Below, one piece after another: positions 26,574 through 36,808 of a stretch of 64,000 nucleotides of DNA. A program made the position numbers and the translations under genes. The stretch's first letter is position 1. The number at the start of each line of letters is the position of its first letter. Below the pieces are notes generated by a model. That model was given only the letters and a program-made list of their open reading frames with translations. It did no database searches and had not been told where the DNA came from. This DNA comes from Sphingosinicella sp. (GTDB lineage Bacteria > Pseudomonadota > Alphaproteobacteria > Sphingomonadales > Sphingomonadaceae): the NCBI RefSeq assembly GCF_013911755.1, contig NZ_JACESP010000018.1, forward strand, positions 24,137-88,136, written 5' to 3'.

Positions 26574-27602
26574 ATGTTCCGCTTCGCCGTTCCGATCATC
26601 CTGCTTCTTGCCGCCTGTTCGGCCCCGTCGCGCCCGCAATTTCCGATACCGACGCCGAAGAAGCCGATCGAAAGCACGGCCACACCCGCGCCCAGAGCGA
26701 CGCGCGCACCCTGGAAGCCCGTGAAGGTGGTGGCGGACGCGGTCGATGTGCCGCAGCAGACGGTCACTGTCGTGCGGGGAGACACGCTCTCCGGCATCGG
26801 CACGCGCACCGGCTCTTCCGTGCAGGCGATCGCACAGGCGAACAGGATCGCGCCGCCCTACACGATCGAGGTGGGGCAGGTGCTCACCATCCCCGGCGGC
26901 CGCTATCACACGGTGAAGGCGGGCGAGACCGGCATCACCATCGCGCGCGCTTACGGTGCGGACTGGGAACAGATTGTCGCCACCAACGAGCTGAAAGCGC
27001 CCTACACGCTGCGCGTCGGCCAGCGGCTACGGTTGCCGACGAAGGCGCAGGTGCGCGAAATGACGCTCGCCGAGCGCGCCGCCGCCTTCACCATCGACAT
27101 CGACGACCTGATCACCGGCAGCGAACCCGCCGCGACCGAAGCCGCCGCCGCCGCACACCCGGCGGGCGAGACGGCGCCGCCGCAGGCCGTCGCCGCGCTG
27201 CCGCCGACCCCGGCGTTCAATGGACGTTTTGTCGTGCCGGTGGAAGGCAAGCTCATCAGCCGCTTCGGCGTGAAGTCCGGCGGGCTCTACAACGACGGCA
27301 TCAACCTCCGCGCACCGGCCGGGGCGCCGATTCGCGCGGCGGCGAACGGCGTCGTCGTCTATGCCGGAAACGCCGTCGAGGGCTTCGGCAACCTCGTGCT
27401 GCTGAAACACGACGGCGGCTGGGTGACGGCGTATGCGCACGCCGAAGACCTGCTCGTCATTCGCGGCGACACTGTGCGCCAGGGCGACCCCATCGCCCGC
27501 GTGGGCAAGACCGGCTCGGTGGATGAGCCTCAACTCCACTTCGAGATCCGTCAAGGCAAGAAACCGGTCGACCCGCTGCCGCATCTGCCGGGAGTGGGCT
27601 AG
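26574..27602 (+). CDS. NlpD-like LysM/M23 lipoprotein (murein hydrolase activator)
   Basis: A 342-residue lipoprotein with lipobox LAAC at about residues 12-15. Two LysM peptidoglycan-binding modules follow (about residues 62-107 and 110-155), then a Pro/Ala linker and a C-terminal LytM/M23 domain (about 218-340). The HxxxD zinc motif is replaced by NDGIN, while the final LHFEIR is kept. This is the pattern of NlpD/EnvC proteins that activate amidases at division instead of cutting murein themselves. It lies downstream of surE, as nlpD usually does. Confidence 0.87.
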   Translation: MFRFAVPIILLLAACSAPSRPQFPIPTPKKPIESTATPAPRATRAPWKPVKVVADAVDVPQQTVTVVRGDTLSGIGTRTGSSVQAIAQANRIAPPYTIEVGQVLTIPGGRYHTVKAGETGITIARAYGADWEQIVATNELKAPYTLRVGQRLRLPTKAQVREMTLAERAAAFTIDIDDLITGSEPAATEAAAAAHPAGETAPPQAVAALPPTPAFNGRFVVPVEGKLISRFGVKSGGLYNDGINLRAPAGAPIRAAANGVVVYAGNAVEGFGNLVLLKHDGGWVTAYAHAEDLLVIRGDTVRQGDPIARVGKTGSVDEPQLHFEIRQGKKPVDPLPHLPGVG

Positions 27603-27651
27603 CAACGCCCCCTTGCCTTTCGGCGCGTCTTCCTTCACTGGCGCGCGTCTC

Positions 27652-28980
27652 ATGACCGTGAAAACGCTCCCCGCGCCGCCGAAGGTCGGCATGGTGTCGC
27701 TCGGCTGCCCGAAGGCGCTGGTCGACAGCGAGCGGATTCTGACCAAGCTACGCTCGGACGGTTATGCGATGAGCCCGGACTATGCGGGCGCGGACGTGGT
27801 GCTGGTGAACACCTGCGGGTTCCTCGACAGTGCAAAGGAAGAGAGCCTTGCCGCGATCGGCGAGGCGATCGCCGAGAACGGCCGCGTGATCGTGACCGGG
27901 TGCATGGGGAACGAAGCCGACACTATCCGCGCGCGTTTTCCGGGCGTGCTCGCTGTGACGGGCGCGCATCAGTATGAGGCGGTCGTCGAAGCCGTGCACG
28001 AGGCGGCGCCGCCGGTGCCCTCGCCGTTCGTCGATCTGGTGCCCGAAGCGGGGCTGAAGCTGACGCCGCGCCACTATTCGTATCTGAAGATTTCAGAGGG
28101 CTGCAACCACCGTTGCAAGTTCTGCATTATCCCCAGCTTGCGCGGCGATCTCGTCAGCCGGCCGGCAGCGGCGGTGGTACGGGAAGCCGCAAAACTGGTG
28201 GAAGCGGGCACGAAGGAACTGCTCGTCATCAGCCAGGACACGTCCGCCTACGGCGTCGACATCCGGCACGCGGCGTCGAAGTGGGAGGGGCGCGAATACC
28301 GCGCGCACATCACCGATCTGGCGCGTGATCTCGGCTCGCTCGGGGCGTGGGTGCGGATGCACTACATCTATCCCTACCCGCACGTCGATCAGCTGATGCC
28401 GCTGATGGCGGAGGGGCTGGTGCTGCCCTATCTCGACATTCCGTTCCAGCACGCGAGCCCGGCGGTGCTGAAGCGCATGGCGCGGCCCGCGAACGAGGCG
28501 AAGGTGCTGGAGCGGATCGGCAAATGGCGCGCCATCGTGCCCGACCTTGCCATCCGGTCCACCTTCATCGTCGGCTTTCCCGGCGAGACCGAAGAGGACT
28601 TCCAGTATCTTCTGGAGTGGCTGGAGGAGGCCGGCATCGATCGTGCCGGCTGCTTCAAATACGAGGCCGTCGAAGGTGCAGCGGCGAATGCGTTCGATGG
28701 CGCCGTTCCCGAAGAGGTGAAGGAGGAACGCTGGCACCGCTTCATGGCGGCACAGGCCCGGATTTCAGCTGCGCGCCTGCAAAGCCGCGTGGGCCGCGAG
28801 ATCGACGTGATCATCGACGAGGCCGATGACGAGGGGGGCGCCACCGGGCGCTCGCAGTGGGATGCGCCCGAGATCGACGGTCAGGTTCTGCTGCGCGATG
28901 CCGATGCGGCGCCGGGCGATATCGTACGCGTCCGCATCGAGGATGCCGACGAGACCGACCTGTTCGGTGTTCCTGCCTGA
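27652..28980 (+). CDS. rimO: ribosomal protein uS12 methylthiotransferase RimO
   Basis: A 442-residue radical-SAM methylthiotransferase that modifies an Asp of ribosomal protein S12. The N-terminal UPF0004 domain has its three cluster Cys ([21 protein letters not shown]). The radical-SAM motif is CNHRCKFC near residue 155, and a TRAM domain ends the protein. [12 protein letters not shown] is diagnostic of RimO against MiaB. ATG at 27652 is chosen for family length. It ends 4 nt before the convergent oxidase gene. Confidence 0.95.
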   Translation: MTVKTLPAPPKVGMVSLGCPKALVDSERILTKLRSDGYAMSPDYAGADVVLVNTCGFLDSAKEESLAAIGEAIAENGRVIVTGCMGNEADTIRARFPGVLAVTGAHQYEAVVEAVHEAAPPVPSPFVDLVPEAGLKLTPRHYSYLKISEGCNHRCKFCIIPSLRGDLVSRPAAAVVREAAKLVEAGTKELLVISQDTSAYGVDIRHAASKWEGREYRAHITDLARDLGSLGAWVRMHYIYPYPHVDQLMPLMAEGLVLPYLDIPFQHASPAVLKRMARPANEAKVLERIGKWRAIVPDLAIRSTFIVGFPGETEEDFQYLLEWLEEAGIDRAGCFKYEAVEGAAANAFDGAVPEEVKEERWHRFMAAQARISAARLQSRVGREIDVIIDEADDEGGATGRSQWDAPEIDGQVLLRDADAAPGDIVRVRIEDADETDLFGVPA

Positions 28981-28984
28981 GCCT

Positions 28985-30409
28985 TCAGACGAAGATCTTG
29001 CCCGGGTTCATGATGTCGTTGGGGTCCAGCGCGGCCTTCACCGCGCGCATCGCGGCGAGCTTCGCGGGGTTGCCGAGGCGCGCCAGCGTCTTCGCCTTCG
29101 ACGTGCCGATGCCGTGCTCGGCGCTGATCGAGCCGCCGTACCGCGCGACGATGTCGTACACCTGCTCGCTGAGCTCATAGCGGCGCGCCATGAGTTCGGT
29201 GCGCGGGCCGGGTTCGGGCGTCTTGACGTTGTAGTGGACGTTGCCGTCGCCGAGGTGGCCGAACGCCATCACCTGCGTGCCGGGCCAAGCGGCCTCGATG
29301 ATGCGTGTCGCCTCGTCCATGAAACGCGGCATGTCGGAGACGGGCACGGAGACGTCGTGCTTCACCGAAGGCCCGTCGAGTCGTTCGGCCTCGGGCAGCT
29401 CCTCGCGCAGACGCCAGAAGTCGAAGGCCTGCGTGCGATTCTCGGCAAGCGCGGCATCGAGCAGAAGCCCGTCCTCGAACGCAGCGGCAAGCGCGGTTTC
29501 AAGGGCCTGGCGCTGCGTTTCGCCGGCCATCGCCGAGGTCGCCTCGACAAGCACGTACCACGGATAGACGTCCGACAGCGGATCGCGCGCGCCGGGGATA
29601 TGCTGCAGCACGAGATCGAGGCCGTGGCGGGGAATCAGCTCGAAGGAATCGACATTGTCGCCGGTCGCCGCCTTGAGACGGGCGAGCAGCGTGAGCGCCG
29701 CGTGCGGATCGGCGAGTGCGACGAAGGCGGTCGCCACCTCGCGCGGCGCGGGCACCAGCCTGAGCGACGCCGCGGTGACGAAGCCGAGCGTACCTTCGGC
29801 CCCGATCAGCAGCTGCTTGATGTCGTAGCCGGTGTTGTCCTTGCGGAGCGGCGTGAGCTGATCGAGGATGCTGCCGTCGGGCAGCACGGCTTCGAGGCCG
29901 ATGACCTGCGCGCGCATGTTGCCGTAGCGCAGCACCTGCGTGCCGCCGGCGTTCGTGGAGATAAGACCGCCAACCGTCGCGGACCCCTTGGCGCCGAGCG
30001 AGAGCGGGAACATGCAGTCCGCATCCTCGGCGGCCTTGTGCAGCGTCTCCAGGATCACGCCGGCCTCGGCAACGACGGTGAAGCCCGGCGCATCGAGCGC
30101 GCGAATGCGGTTCATGCGCTCCATAGAGACGAGCACGGCGCGGCCGTCCGCCTCTGGAACGCCCGCGCCGACGAGACCGGTGTTGCCGCCCTGCGGAACC
30201 AGCGGCGTGCCGGTCTCGTTCGCGATCTTCACGATGCGCGCCAGCGTCTGCGTGTCGCGCGGCAGGAGGAGCAGGGGGGACACGCCCGTCTTCTGGTCGC
30301 GCCAATCAGTGAGCTTGGGGGCGAGACGATCGGGATCGTCGGACCAGCCGCCGGGTCCGGCAGCATCACGAAAGAGGTCGAGGACGGTGGTTTCGGGTTG
30401 GGTCGCCAT
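28985..30409 (-). CDS. FAD-binding 2-hydroxyacid oxidase/dehydrogenase (GlcD/D2HGDH-like)
   Basis: A 474-residue flavoprotein of the VAO/PCMH family. The FAD-binding PQGGNTGLVGAGVPE is near residue 68, and the C-terminal FAD-oxidase domain carries GHLGDGNVHYNV and EHGIGTSK, blocks shared by D-lactate dehydrogenase, GlcD and D-2-hydroxyglutarate dehydrogenase. It probably oxidises a D-2-hydroxy acid and passes electrons to a quinone, cytochrome or ETF; the substrate cannot be chosen. No GlcE/GlcF partners are adjacent, which favours the single-subunit types. Confidence 0.87.
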   Translation of the reverse strand: MATQPETTVLDLFRDAAGPGGWSDDPDRLAPKLTDWRDQKTGVSPLLLLPRDTQTLARIVKIANETGTPLVPQGGNTGLVGAGVPEADGRAVLVSMERMNRIRALDAPGFTVVAEAGVILETLHKAAEDADCMFPLSLGAKGSATVGGLISTNAGGTQVLRYGNMRAQVIGLEAVLPDGSILDQLTPLRKDNTGYDIKQLLIGAEGTLGFVTAASLRLVPAPREVATAFVALADPHAALTLLARLKAATGDNVDSFELIPRHGLDLVLQHIPGARDPLSDVYPWYVLVEATSAMAGETQRQALETALAAAFEDGLLLDAALAENRTQAFDFWRLREELPEAERLDGPSVKHDVSVPVSDMPRFMDEATRIIEAAWPGTQVMAFGHLGDGNVHYNVKTPEPGPRTELMARRYELSEQVYDIVARYGGSISAEHGIGTSKAKTLARLGNPAKLAAMRAVKAALDPNDIMNPGKIFV

Positions 30410-30730
30410 GGCGGCGCCCGCTTTAAGGGAAACTGCGGCCCTACGGAAGCTGCAACGTTTTGCGGAATGCACCCTGCAAAAACCGATAGTCCGCCACGCC
30501 ACAAGCGTTGCATTCGGGCAACGCTTCACTGTCAGCGGTGTCAGTATACCTGTCCAAAACCGGGGGGTGACGCGGCATCGCTGGACAAGCCCTTGAATCC
30601 GGGTTTCTATGCCGTTCGAGCGGTATAGGGGAGGCTATCGCTGTGATGAGCTGGGCCTCCCTCCGCGGTCCGACGCGCCAAACAAAAACAGGCGCGCGGA
30701 TGCAACGGTAACCTTGGGAGGGTACTCGTC
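30410..30730. other. divergent intergenic region before the TonB receptor
   Basis: This 321-bp gap separates the oxidase start from the receptor start and must hold both promoters. A ribosome site (GGGAGG at about 30716-30721) precedes the receptor ATG. I find no convincing small gene, operator palindrome or riboswitch in it. Confidence 0.5.
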
Positions 30731-33634
30731 ATGCAGTCACGTTTCCGCGCCCGTAGTGTCTTCGTTTCCAGCGCTTCGGCGCTTGCCGTCCTCATCGCCT
30801 CGCCCGCGCTCGCGCAGGTGACCGAACAGGACGACTCCGGCATCGAAACCATCATCGTCACCGCCCAGCGCCAGGCGGAATCGCTGCAGGATGTGCCGAT
30901 CGCGGTCAGCGCCTTCTCCTCTCAGGCGATGGAACGCCAGCAGATCGAGAATTCGAGCGACCTCCAGCTCACGCTACCGAACGTTTCGTTCAGCAAGGGC
31001 AACTTCACCGCATCCAGCTTCACGATCCGCGGCATCGGGGACCTCTGCGTGGGCGTGACCTGCGACTCCGCGACCGCGATCCACGTCAACGATACGCCCC
31101 TGCTGCAGACCCGACTGTTCGAGACCGAATTCTTCGACATGGAGCGCATCGAAGTGCTGCGCGGCCCGCAGGGAACGCTCTTCGGCCGCAACGCGACCTC
31201 GGGCGTGGTCAACATCGTGACCGCCAAGCCCGACCTTACGGCTTTCAGTGCGGCGGGCGATGCCGAGTACGGCAATTTCAACGCCTACAAGCTGAAGGGC
31301 ATGGTCAACGTGCCGCTCGGCGACACGCTCGGCATTCGGCTGGCCGGCTTCTATCTGAAGCGCGACGGCTACACCGAGAACCTTTACGACGGCAGCGACA
31401 TCGACGACCGCGACATGTACGCGATCCGCGGCTCGCTGCGCTGGGAGCCGACCGATTCCACGACCATCGACCTGATGGCGTACTACTTCCGCGAGGACGA
31501 CAACCGCGCCCGCATCCAGAAGCAGATGTGCCACCGCGACCCGACCGGTGTGCTCGGCTGTCTGCCCGACAGCCTGAAGTTCGAAACGCTGAATGGCAAC
31601 GCGACGATCGCCTCGCTGCTGACCTCGCGCGAGCTGCTGACCGTGCAGGGCATCCCGTCCAGCTTTGGCCTCGGCAGCATCTATGGCCCCGACGTCTATG
31701 CCGGCTTCACCAACCCGGCCGACGTGCGCAAGGTGAACACCGATTTCACGCCGACCTACTTCACCGACGAGGAACAGTATCAGGCGCGCATCACGCAGGA
31801 CATCGGCGCGTTCACCGCGCAGCTGACCGGTCTCTATCACAAGAGCACGGTCGATTCGATGCAGGACTACAACCTGTCCGTTCAGAACCGCGCCGGCTTC
31901 ACGCCGGGCCTGACGGCGCTTTACGCCGGTGCGAACGGCCTGATTCCGCTGCCGCCGGGACTTCAGGCCTATCTCGCGCCTGTTGCCGCCGCGCTCATCC
32001 CGGATGGTCCGGGCGGCGTGCTCTGCACGTCGAACGCCGAACCCACGGGAACCGGCAGCTACGGCGGCCATTCGACCTGCGCGGCGACCCCACAGGACTT
32101 CGACCGCTCCGTGCAGACCAGCAAGGACTGGTCGATCGAAGGTATTCTCACCAGCAACTTCGACGGGCCGCTCAACTTCCTCGTCGGCGGCATATACGCC
32201 GACCTCAAGCTCTCCGAAAACAGCTACTACGTGAACGCCTTCGGCCTCGACTACGCGACCGGCATCCTCGGCGCGTTCAACGCCTATGCGAACGGTTTGC
32301 CGCCGAGCTATCTCGCGACGCCGTCGTACCGCAACAACACCGACTATTTCCGTCTGAAATCCTACGGCATCTTCGGTGAGGCCTATTACGAGTTCAGCGA
32401 CCGCGCGAAGCTGACGGTGGGCCTGCGCTACAACAGCGACAAGAAGACCGTGCGGGCACGCACGACGCTTGCCAACTTCCTCGTGCCGCACGGCCTCGAC
32501 AACGCCTACGACTCGCCGTTCGTCGGCTTGTTCGATGCCGATCCGGGCCTGGCGGGCAACCAGCTCTTCCAGAACCGCAAAGTCTCGTTCAGCGAGTGGA
32601 CGGGCCGCGCGGTTTTCGATTTCAAGATCACCGACGACAATCTCATCTATGCGTCCTACTCGCGCGGCTACAAGTCGGGCGGCATCAACCCACCGCTGTC
32701 GCCGATCTTCGAGGTTTCGGACAGCTTCGAGCCGGAGTTCATCGACTCGTTCGAAATCGGCTCCAAGAACAGCTTCCTCGACGGCACGCTGCAGTTGAAC
32801 CTCACGGCCTTCTACTACAAGTACAAGGCCCTGCAGCTCAGCCGCATCGTGGCGCGGACCTCGGTGAACGACAACGTCGATGCCGACATCTACGGCATCG
32901 AGGGCGACGCCATCCTGAGCCCGACGCGGGGCCTGCTGTTCAACATCGGGTTCAGCTACCTGCACACCAAGGTTTCGAGCGACAAGTTCCTCTCGAACCC
33001 GCGCGATCCTTCGGGCGGACGCTCCGATGCGGTGATCATCAAGGACATCTCGAACGGTTCGAACTGCGCGGTCGTGCCGAATGTCGCAGGCAACGTCGCC
33101 GCTGTTAACGGCTTCGTCTCCGCGGTGAACGCGGGCCTCGGTCTTGCCGGCCCAACGTCGTTCGGTCCCAATAGCGGCCTCTCCGCAACGGGTGCGTTCA
33201 GCATCTGCTCGGTGCTCGCCGCCAATGCGGGCGCCAACTTCACGGTCGAAAGCGCGGGCATCCCCGTCAACATCAAGGGCAATAAGCTGCCACAGGCGCC
33301 GAACTACAAGTTCTCGGTGGGCGCCCAGTATACGGCGGACTTCGACAACGGCATGTCGCTCGTCCCCCGCGTCGACCTGACCTACACGGGCGACAGCTAC
33401 GGCAATATCTTCAATGGCCCAGTCAACAAGGTGTCTGGCTACGCGCAGATCAACGCCCAGCTGCAGCTGAACGGCGCGAACGACCGCTGGTACATACGGG
33501 GTTTCGTCCAGAACCTTCTGGACAACAACGCCACCACCGGCCTCTACGTGACCGATGCCTCCTCGGGCCTCTTCACCAACGTCTTCACGCTGGAGCCGCG
33601 CCGCTACGGCGTGGGCGCCGGCTTCAAGTTCTAG
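30731..33634 (+). CDS. TonB-dependent receptor, large sphingomonad type
   Basis: A 967-residue outer-membrane receptor with a signal peptide (about residues 1-28, ending PALAQ), a TonB-box-like ETIIVTAQR at about 39-47, a plug (about 50-165, with RGIGD and VLRGPQGTLFGRNATSGVVN) and a 22-strand-type barrel ending in GAGFKF. Such receptors in sphingomonads import glycans, siderophores or hydrophobic substrates; the ligand is unknown here, with no SusD-like or sigma-factor partner nearby. It is a single-gene unit with a strong terminator after it. Confidence 0.92.
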   Translation: MQSRFRARSVFVSSASALAVLIASPALAQVTEQDDSGIETIIVTAQRQAESLQDVPIAVSAFSSQAMERQQIENSSDLQLTLPNVSFSKGNFTASSFTIRGIGDLCVGVTCDSATAIHVNDTPLLQTRLFETEFFDMERIEVLRGPQGTLFGRNATSGVVNIVTAKPDLTAFSAAGDAEYGNFNAYKLKGMVNVPLGDTLGIRLAGFYLKRDGYTENLYDGSDIDDRDMYAIRGSLRWEPTDSTTIDLMAYYFREDDNRARIQKQMCHRDPTGVLGCLPDSLKFETLNGNATIASLLTSRELLTVQGIPSSFGLGSIYGPDVYAGFTNPADVRKVNTDFTPTYFTDEEQYQARITQDIGAFTAQLTGLYHKSTVDSMQDYNLSVQNRAGFTPGLTALYAGANGLIPLPPGLQAYLAPVAAALIPDGPGGVLCTSNAEPTGTGSYGGHSTCAATPQDFDRSVQTSKDWSIEGILTSNFDGPLNFLVGGIYADLKLSENSYYVNAFGLDYATGILGAFNAYANGLPPSYLATPSYRNNTDYFRLKSYGIFGEAYYEFSDRAKLTVGLRYNSDKKTVRARTTLANFLVPHGLDNAYDSPFVGLFDADPGLAGNQLFQNRKVSFSEWTGRAVFDFKITDDNLIYASYSRGYKSGGINPPLSPIFEVSDSFEPEFIDSFEIGSKNSFLDGTLQLNLTAFYYKYKALQLSRIVARTSVNDNVDADIYGIEGDAILSPTRGLLFNIGFSYLHTKVSSDKFLSNPRDPSGGRSDAVIIKDISNGSNCAVVPNVAGNVAAVNGFVSAVNAGLGLAGPTSFGPNSGLSATGAFSICSVLAANAGANFTVESAGIPVNIKGNKLPQAPNYKFSVGAQYTADFDNGMSLVPRVDLTYTGDSYGNIFNGPVNKVSGYAQINAQLQLNGANDRWYIRGFVQNLLDNNATTGLYVTDASSGLFTNVFTLEPRRYGVGAGFKF

Positions 33635-33653
33635 GATAGAGGTTCACACAGGG

Positions 33654-33689
33654 ATGCAGGCGGAACTTCGGTTCCGCCTGCATTTTTTG
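33654..33689 (+). terminator. Rho-independent terminator after the TonB receptor
   Basis: A perfect 13-bp stem (54-66 with 71-83 of the 33,6xx block) closes on a TTCG tetraloop (C-TTCG-G, very stable as RNA) and is followed by TTTTTT. It begins 20 nt after the receptor stop, so it ends that transcript before the diguanylate cyclase gene. Confidence 0.95.
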
Positions 33690-33743
33690 TAAAGGCTTAA
33701 TTCAGGTTCCGCGCTATATCGCGCCCTAAACGGGCGGGGACTC

Positions 33744-35165
33744 ATGCTGAATCAAGGCTTCTACATGACCGAGAAGCGCGCGGTGCGGGCGAAAGGTCCG
33801 TTCACCACGGGCCCGCTCGTCATCGGCCTTGCGCATTTCGTCGTCGCGCTCATCAACATCCGCCTGACCGGTTGGTCGGTCGGCATGGCGACGGTGTGGG
33901 CGGCGAACGCGCTGGTGCTCGCCGTACTGCTCGTCGTGCCGACGCGGCGCTGGACCCCCTATGTGATTTCGGTCTGGATCGCGGGGTTCGCTGCCAACCT
34001 TCTGGGCGGCTATCCCGCTTTCGCCGCCGCGCCCTTCGCCGCGCTCAACATCGCCGAAGCCGCCCTCGCCGCCCTCCTCACCAGGCGCCTTATCGGCGGC
34101 CCACTGCAGCTCGAGCATCCTGACCATCTGCTGAAGTTCATCGGTTCATCAATCATCGCCGCCGCCTTTTCGGCATCGTTCAGCGCACCGTTCATGTCCG
34201 CAGCTGTGGACGAGGCGATGGGGCGCAGCTGGCTGTCGTGGTTTGCCTCCGACACCCTCGGGCTGCTGCTGGTGACACCGATCCTGCTCATCGTCTTCGC
34301 GATCTGGTCCGGGAAACGCTCGTTCCTGCAAGGCCGCAGCGTGGTCGAGGCCGCAGCGCTATTCGCCCTCGTGACTGGGCTCAGCATCCTTGTGTTCGCG
34401 CAGACGCGCTGGCCGATGCTGTTCCTGTTGCTGCCGCCGATGCTGCTGACGACCTTCCGCCTGCGCTCGGCAGGCGCCACGGTCGCGATCGTCACGGTCG
34501 CGTGCATCGGCTCCTACTTCACGACCATCGGCTCCGGGCCGATCGCGCTGATGCCCGGCGATCTTGCGGACCGGATCTATTTCTTCCAGTTCTTCCTCGC
34601 CGTCGCCTTTCTCCCCGCGCTTCCGGTCGCTGCCGTGCTGGATGAGCGCGACGCGCTCGCCGCGATTGCCGAACGACAGGCCTCGACCGACGAACTGACA
34701 GGCACGGCCTCCCGCCGCATGTTCCTCGCCCGGCTCGAAGCGGCGGGCGAGGCCGCGAACGCGAACGGTACGGCGTTTTCGGTCGCGCTGTTCGATGTCG
34801 ACCACTTCAAGTCCGTGAACGACCGCTTCGGCCACGATGTCGGTGATGCTGTGCTGCGCCATGTCGGCGCGCTTGCGATGGCCATCGTCGGGCGCCATGG
34901 TTTGGTCGGACGGCTTGGCGGCGAGGAATTCGCGGTGCTGATGCCCGGCCGCAGCCTCGATCAGGCGGCAGGCCTGTGCGAGGCACTGCGCAAGGCCTGC
35001 TCCGACACGGACGACATGCCCGAAGGCGTCGTGCCAGTGACGATCAGCGTTGGCGTGGCGGCGCTGGCGCGAGGACGAGTACCCGCAGACGTGCTGAAAG
35101 ACGCCGACGCGGCGATGTATCTTGCCAAGTCGAGCGGCCGCGACCGGGTGCAGATCGTCCGCTGA
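33744..35165 (+). CDS. MASE1-type membrane sensor with GGDEF domain (diguanylate cyclase)
   Basis: A 473-residue protein with about eight membrane segments forming a MASE1-like sensor (residues about 25-300) and a C-terminal GGDEF domain (about 310-470). The active-site loop is GGEEF, and FDVDHFKSVNDRFGHDVGD carries the metal and substrate residues, so c-di-GMP synthesis is expected. The inhibitory RxxD site normally five residues before the loop is absent (GRHG there). A second ATG at 33765 is a possible start. Confidence 0.87.
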   Translation: MLNQGFYMTEKRAVRAKGPFTTGPLVIGLAHFVVALINIRLTGWSVGMATVWAANALVLAVLLVVPTRRWTPYVISVWIAGFAANLLGGYPAFAAAPFAALNIAEAALAALLTRRLIGGPLQLEHPDHLLKFIGSSIIAAAFSASFSAPFMSAAVDEAMGRSWLSWFASDTLGLLLVTPILLIVFAIWSGKRSFLQGRSVVEAAALFALVTGLSILVFAQTRWPMLFLLLPPMLLTTFRLRSAGATVAIVTVACIGSYFTTIGSGPIALMPGDLADRIYFFQFFLAVAFLPALPVAAVLDERDALAAIAERQASTDELTGTASRRMFLARLEAAGEAANANGTAFSVALFDVDHFKSVNDRFGHDVGDAVLRHVGALAMAIVGRHGLVGRLGGEEFAVLMPGRSLDQAAGLCEALRKACSDTDDMPEGVVPVTISVGVAALARGRVPADVLKDADAAMYLAKSSGRDRVQIVR

Positions 35166-35274
35166 GAACGCGACCCCTTGTCGCTGCGTCGCGCAGTTTC
35201 CTTGACATTTGGCGGGGAAGCGCCAAAAGCGCGGCGCAAGGCATTCTGTTAACGCCTGCACAAGGTCATTGAAT

Positions 35275-36669
35275 TTGAGCTTTCACGCCCTCGGCCTTTC
35301 GGACGAGCTTCTCGCGGCTGTTGAAGACAGCGGCTACACCGAGCCTACCGCCATTCAGCGGCAAGCGATTCCGCTTGTTCTGATGGGCCGCGACATCATC
35401 GGCGTTGCGCAGACCGGCACCGGCAAGACCGCCTCTTTCGTGCTGCCGATGATCGACATCCTCGCCCACGGCCGCGGCCGCGCCCGGATGCCGCGTTCGC
35501 TGATCATCGCGCCGACGCGCGAACTTGCCGATCAGGTGGCGCAGAACTTCCTGAAATACGGCAAGAACCACAATCTTTCGATGGCGCTGCTGATCGGCGG
35601 CGTCGGCTTCGGCGATCAGGACAAGGCACTGGAAAAGGGCGTCGACGTCCTGATTGCGACCCCCGGCCGCCTGCTCGACCAGTTCGAGCGCGGCAAGATC
35701 CTGCTGTCGGGCGTCGACATTCTCGTCATCGACGAGGCCGACCGGATGCTCGACATGGGCTTCATCCCCGATGTGGAGCGCATCTGCTCGCTGCTCGGCC
35801 CGAACCGGCAGAGCCTGCTGTTCTCCGCCACCATGGCGCCGCCGATCAAGAAGCTCGCCGACCGATTCCTGAACGACCCGCGCATGATCGAGGTGGAACG
35901 GCAATCGAGTACCAACGCCAACATCGCGCAGTCGCTGCTGATGACCGGCGCGCGCGAGAAGAAGCAGGCGCTCCGCGAACTGCTGCGCGCCGACGAGGTG
36001 ACGAGCGCGATCGTCTTTTGCAATCGCAAGCGCGACGTGAAGGAACTAGTCGATTCGCTGAAGCGCGACGGCTTCCGCGCCGGGCAGATTCACGGCGATA
36101 TGGAGCAGCGCGACCGCCTGTCGACGCTGGAGGACTTCAAGGCCGATCGCATCTCGATCCTCGTCGCCTCCGATGTCGCCGCCCGGGGCCTCGACATCAA
36201 GGGCGTCAGCCACGTCTTCAACTTCGACGTGCCCTTTAACGCCGAGGACTATGTGCACCGCATTGGCCGCACCGGCCGCGCCGGCAAGACCGGCATCGCC
36301 GTCACGCTTGTCACGCCTGCTGACGCCGAGCTGATCGCCGACATTGAGAAGCTGATCGGCGCCCGTATCGAACGCCGCGGCGCGGTGCCGCAGCAGCCCG
36401 CCGTCGCAGACAAAAGCGCCGACAAGTGTGCAGACAAGGGCACGGATGGGGGCAAGGATGCCCGTCCGGCAAGCAGCCGCCCGCGAGGCGGAAAACGCAC
36501 CAGGGGCGGCGGACGGCCACCCGAAGCGGCGCGCACAGAACCGTCACCCCGGCAAGAGCCCGAGAGAGCGCCCAAGGCGGCTCCGCGTCCGGTCCGCGAG
36601 GAGGAAACGGACGATGGCGGCTGGAACGGTCCCCTTCCCGACTTCCTTTCTGTATCCGCGCGCGGCTGA
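35275..36669 (+). CDS. DEAD-box ATP-dependent RNA helicase, RhlE type
   Basis: A 464-residue DEAD-box helicase. TTG at 35275 is chosen because it gives LSFHALGLSDELL, the family opening, with AAGGT 8 nt upstream. Motifs: Q motif EPTAIQRQAIP, Walker A AQTGTGKT, DEAD box VIDEADRM, SAT, ARGLDIKGV and HRIGRTGR. A basic, low-complexity tail (about residues 375-450, Lys/Arg/Pro-rich) fits RhlE-like proteins acting on rRNA or mRNA decay, often at low temperature. Confidence 0.92.
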   Translation: MSFHALGLSDELLAAVEDSGYTEPTAIQRQAIPLVLMGRDIIGVAQTGTGKTASFVLPMIDILAHGRGRARMPRSLIIAPTRELADQVAQNFLKYGKNHNLSMALLIGGVGFGDQDKALEKGVDVLIATPGRLLDQFERGKILLSGVDILVIDEADRMLDMGFIPDVERICSLLGPNRQSLLFSATMAPPIKKLADRFLNDPRMIEVERQSSTNANIAQSLLMTGAREKKQALRELLRADEVTSAIVFCNRKRDVKELVDSLKRDGFRAGQIHGDMEQRDRLSTLEDFKADRISILVASDVAARGLDIKGVSHVFNFDVPFNAEDYVHRIGRTGRAGKTGIAVTLVTPADAELIADIEKLIGARIERRGAVPQQPAVADKSADKCADKGTDGGKDARPASSRPRGGKRTRGGGRPPEAARTEPSPRQEPERAPKAAPRPVREEETDDGGWNGPLPDFLSVSARG

Positions 36670-36808
36670 TTTCTTCTTACTTTTCGGAAATTTTAACCAG
36701 AGCCTGCCATAGGTTACGGCGAATGGGCCGGTCGGCGGTGTTTCCGTGTGCCGAAATGGGCACGGAAAGCCGCAGAAAAGGTCTCAGGGGACATTCGGCG
36801 GGCGATAA

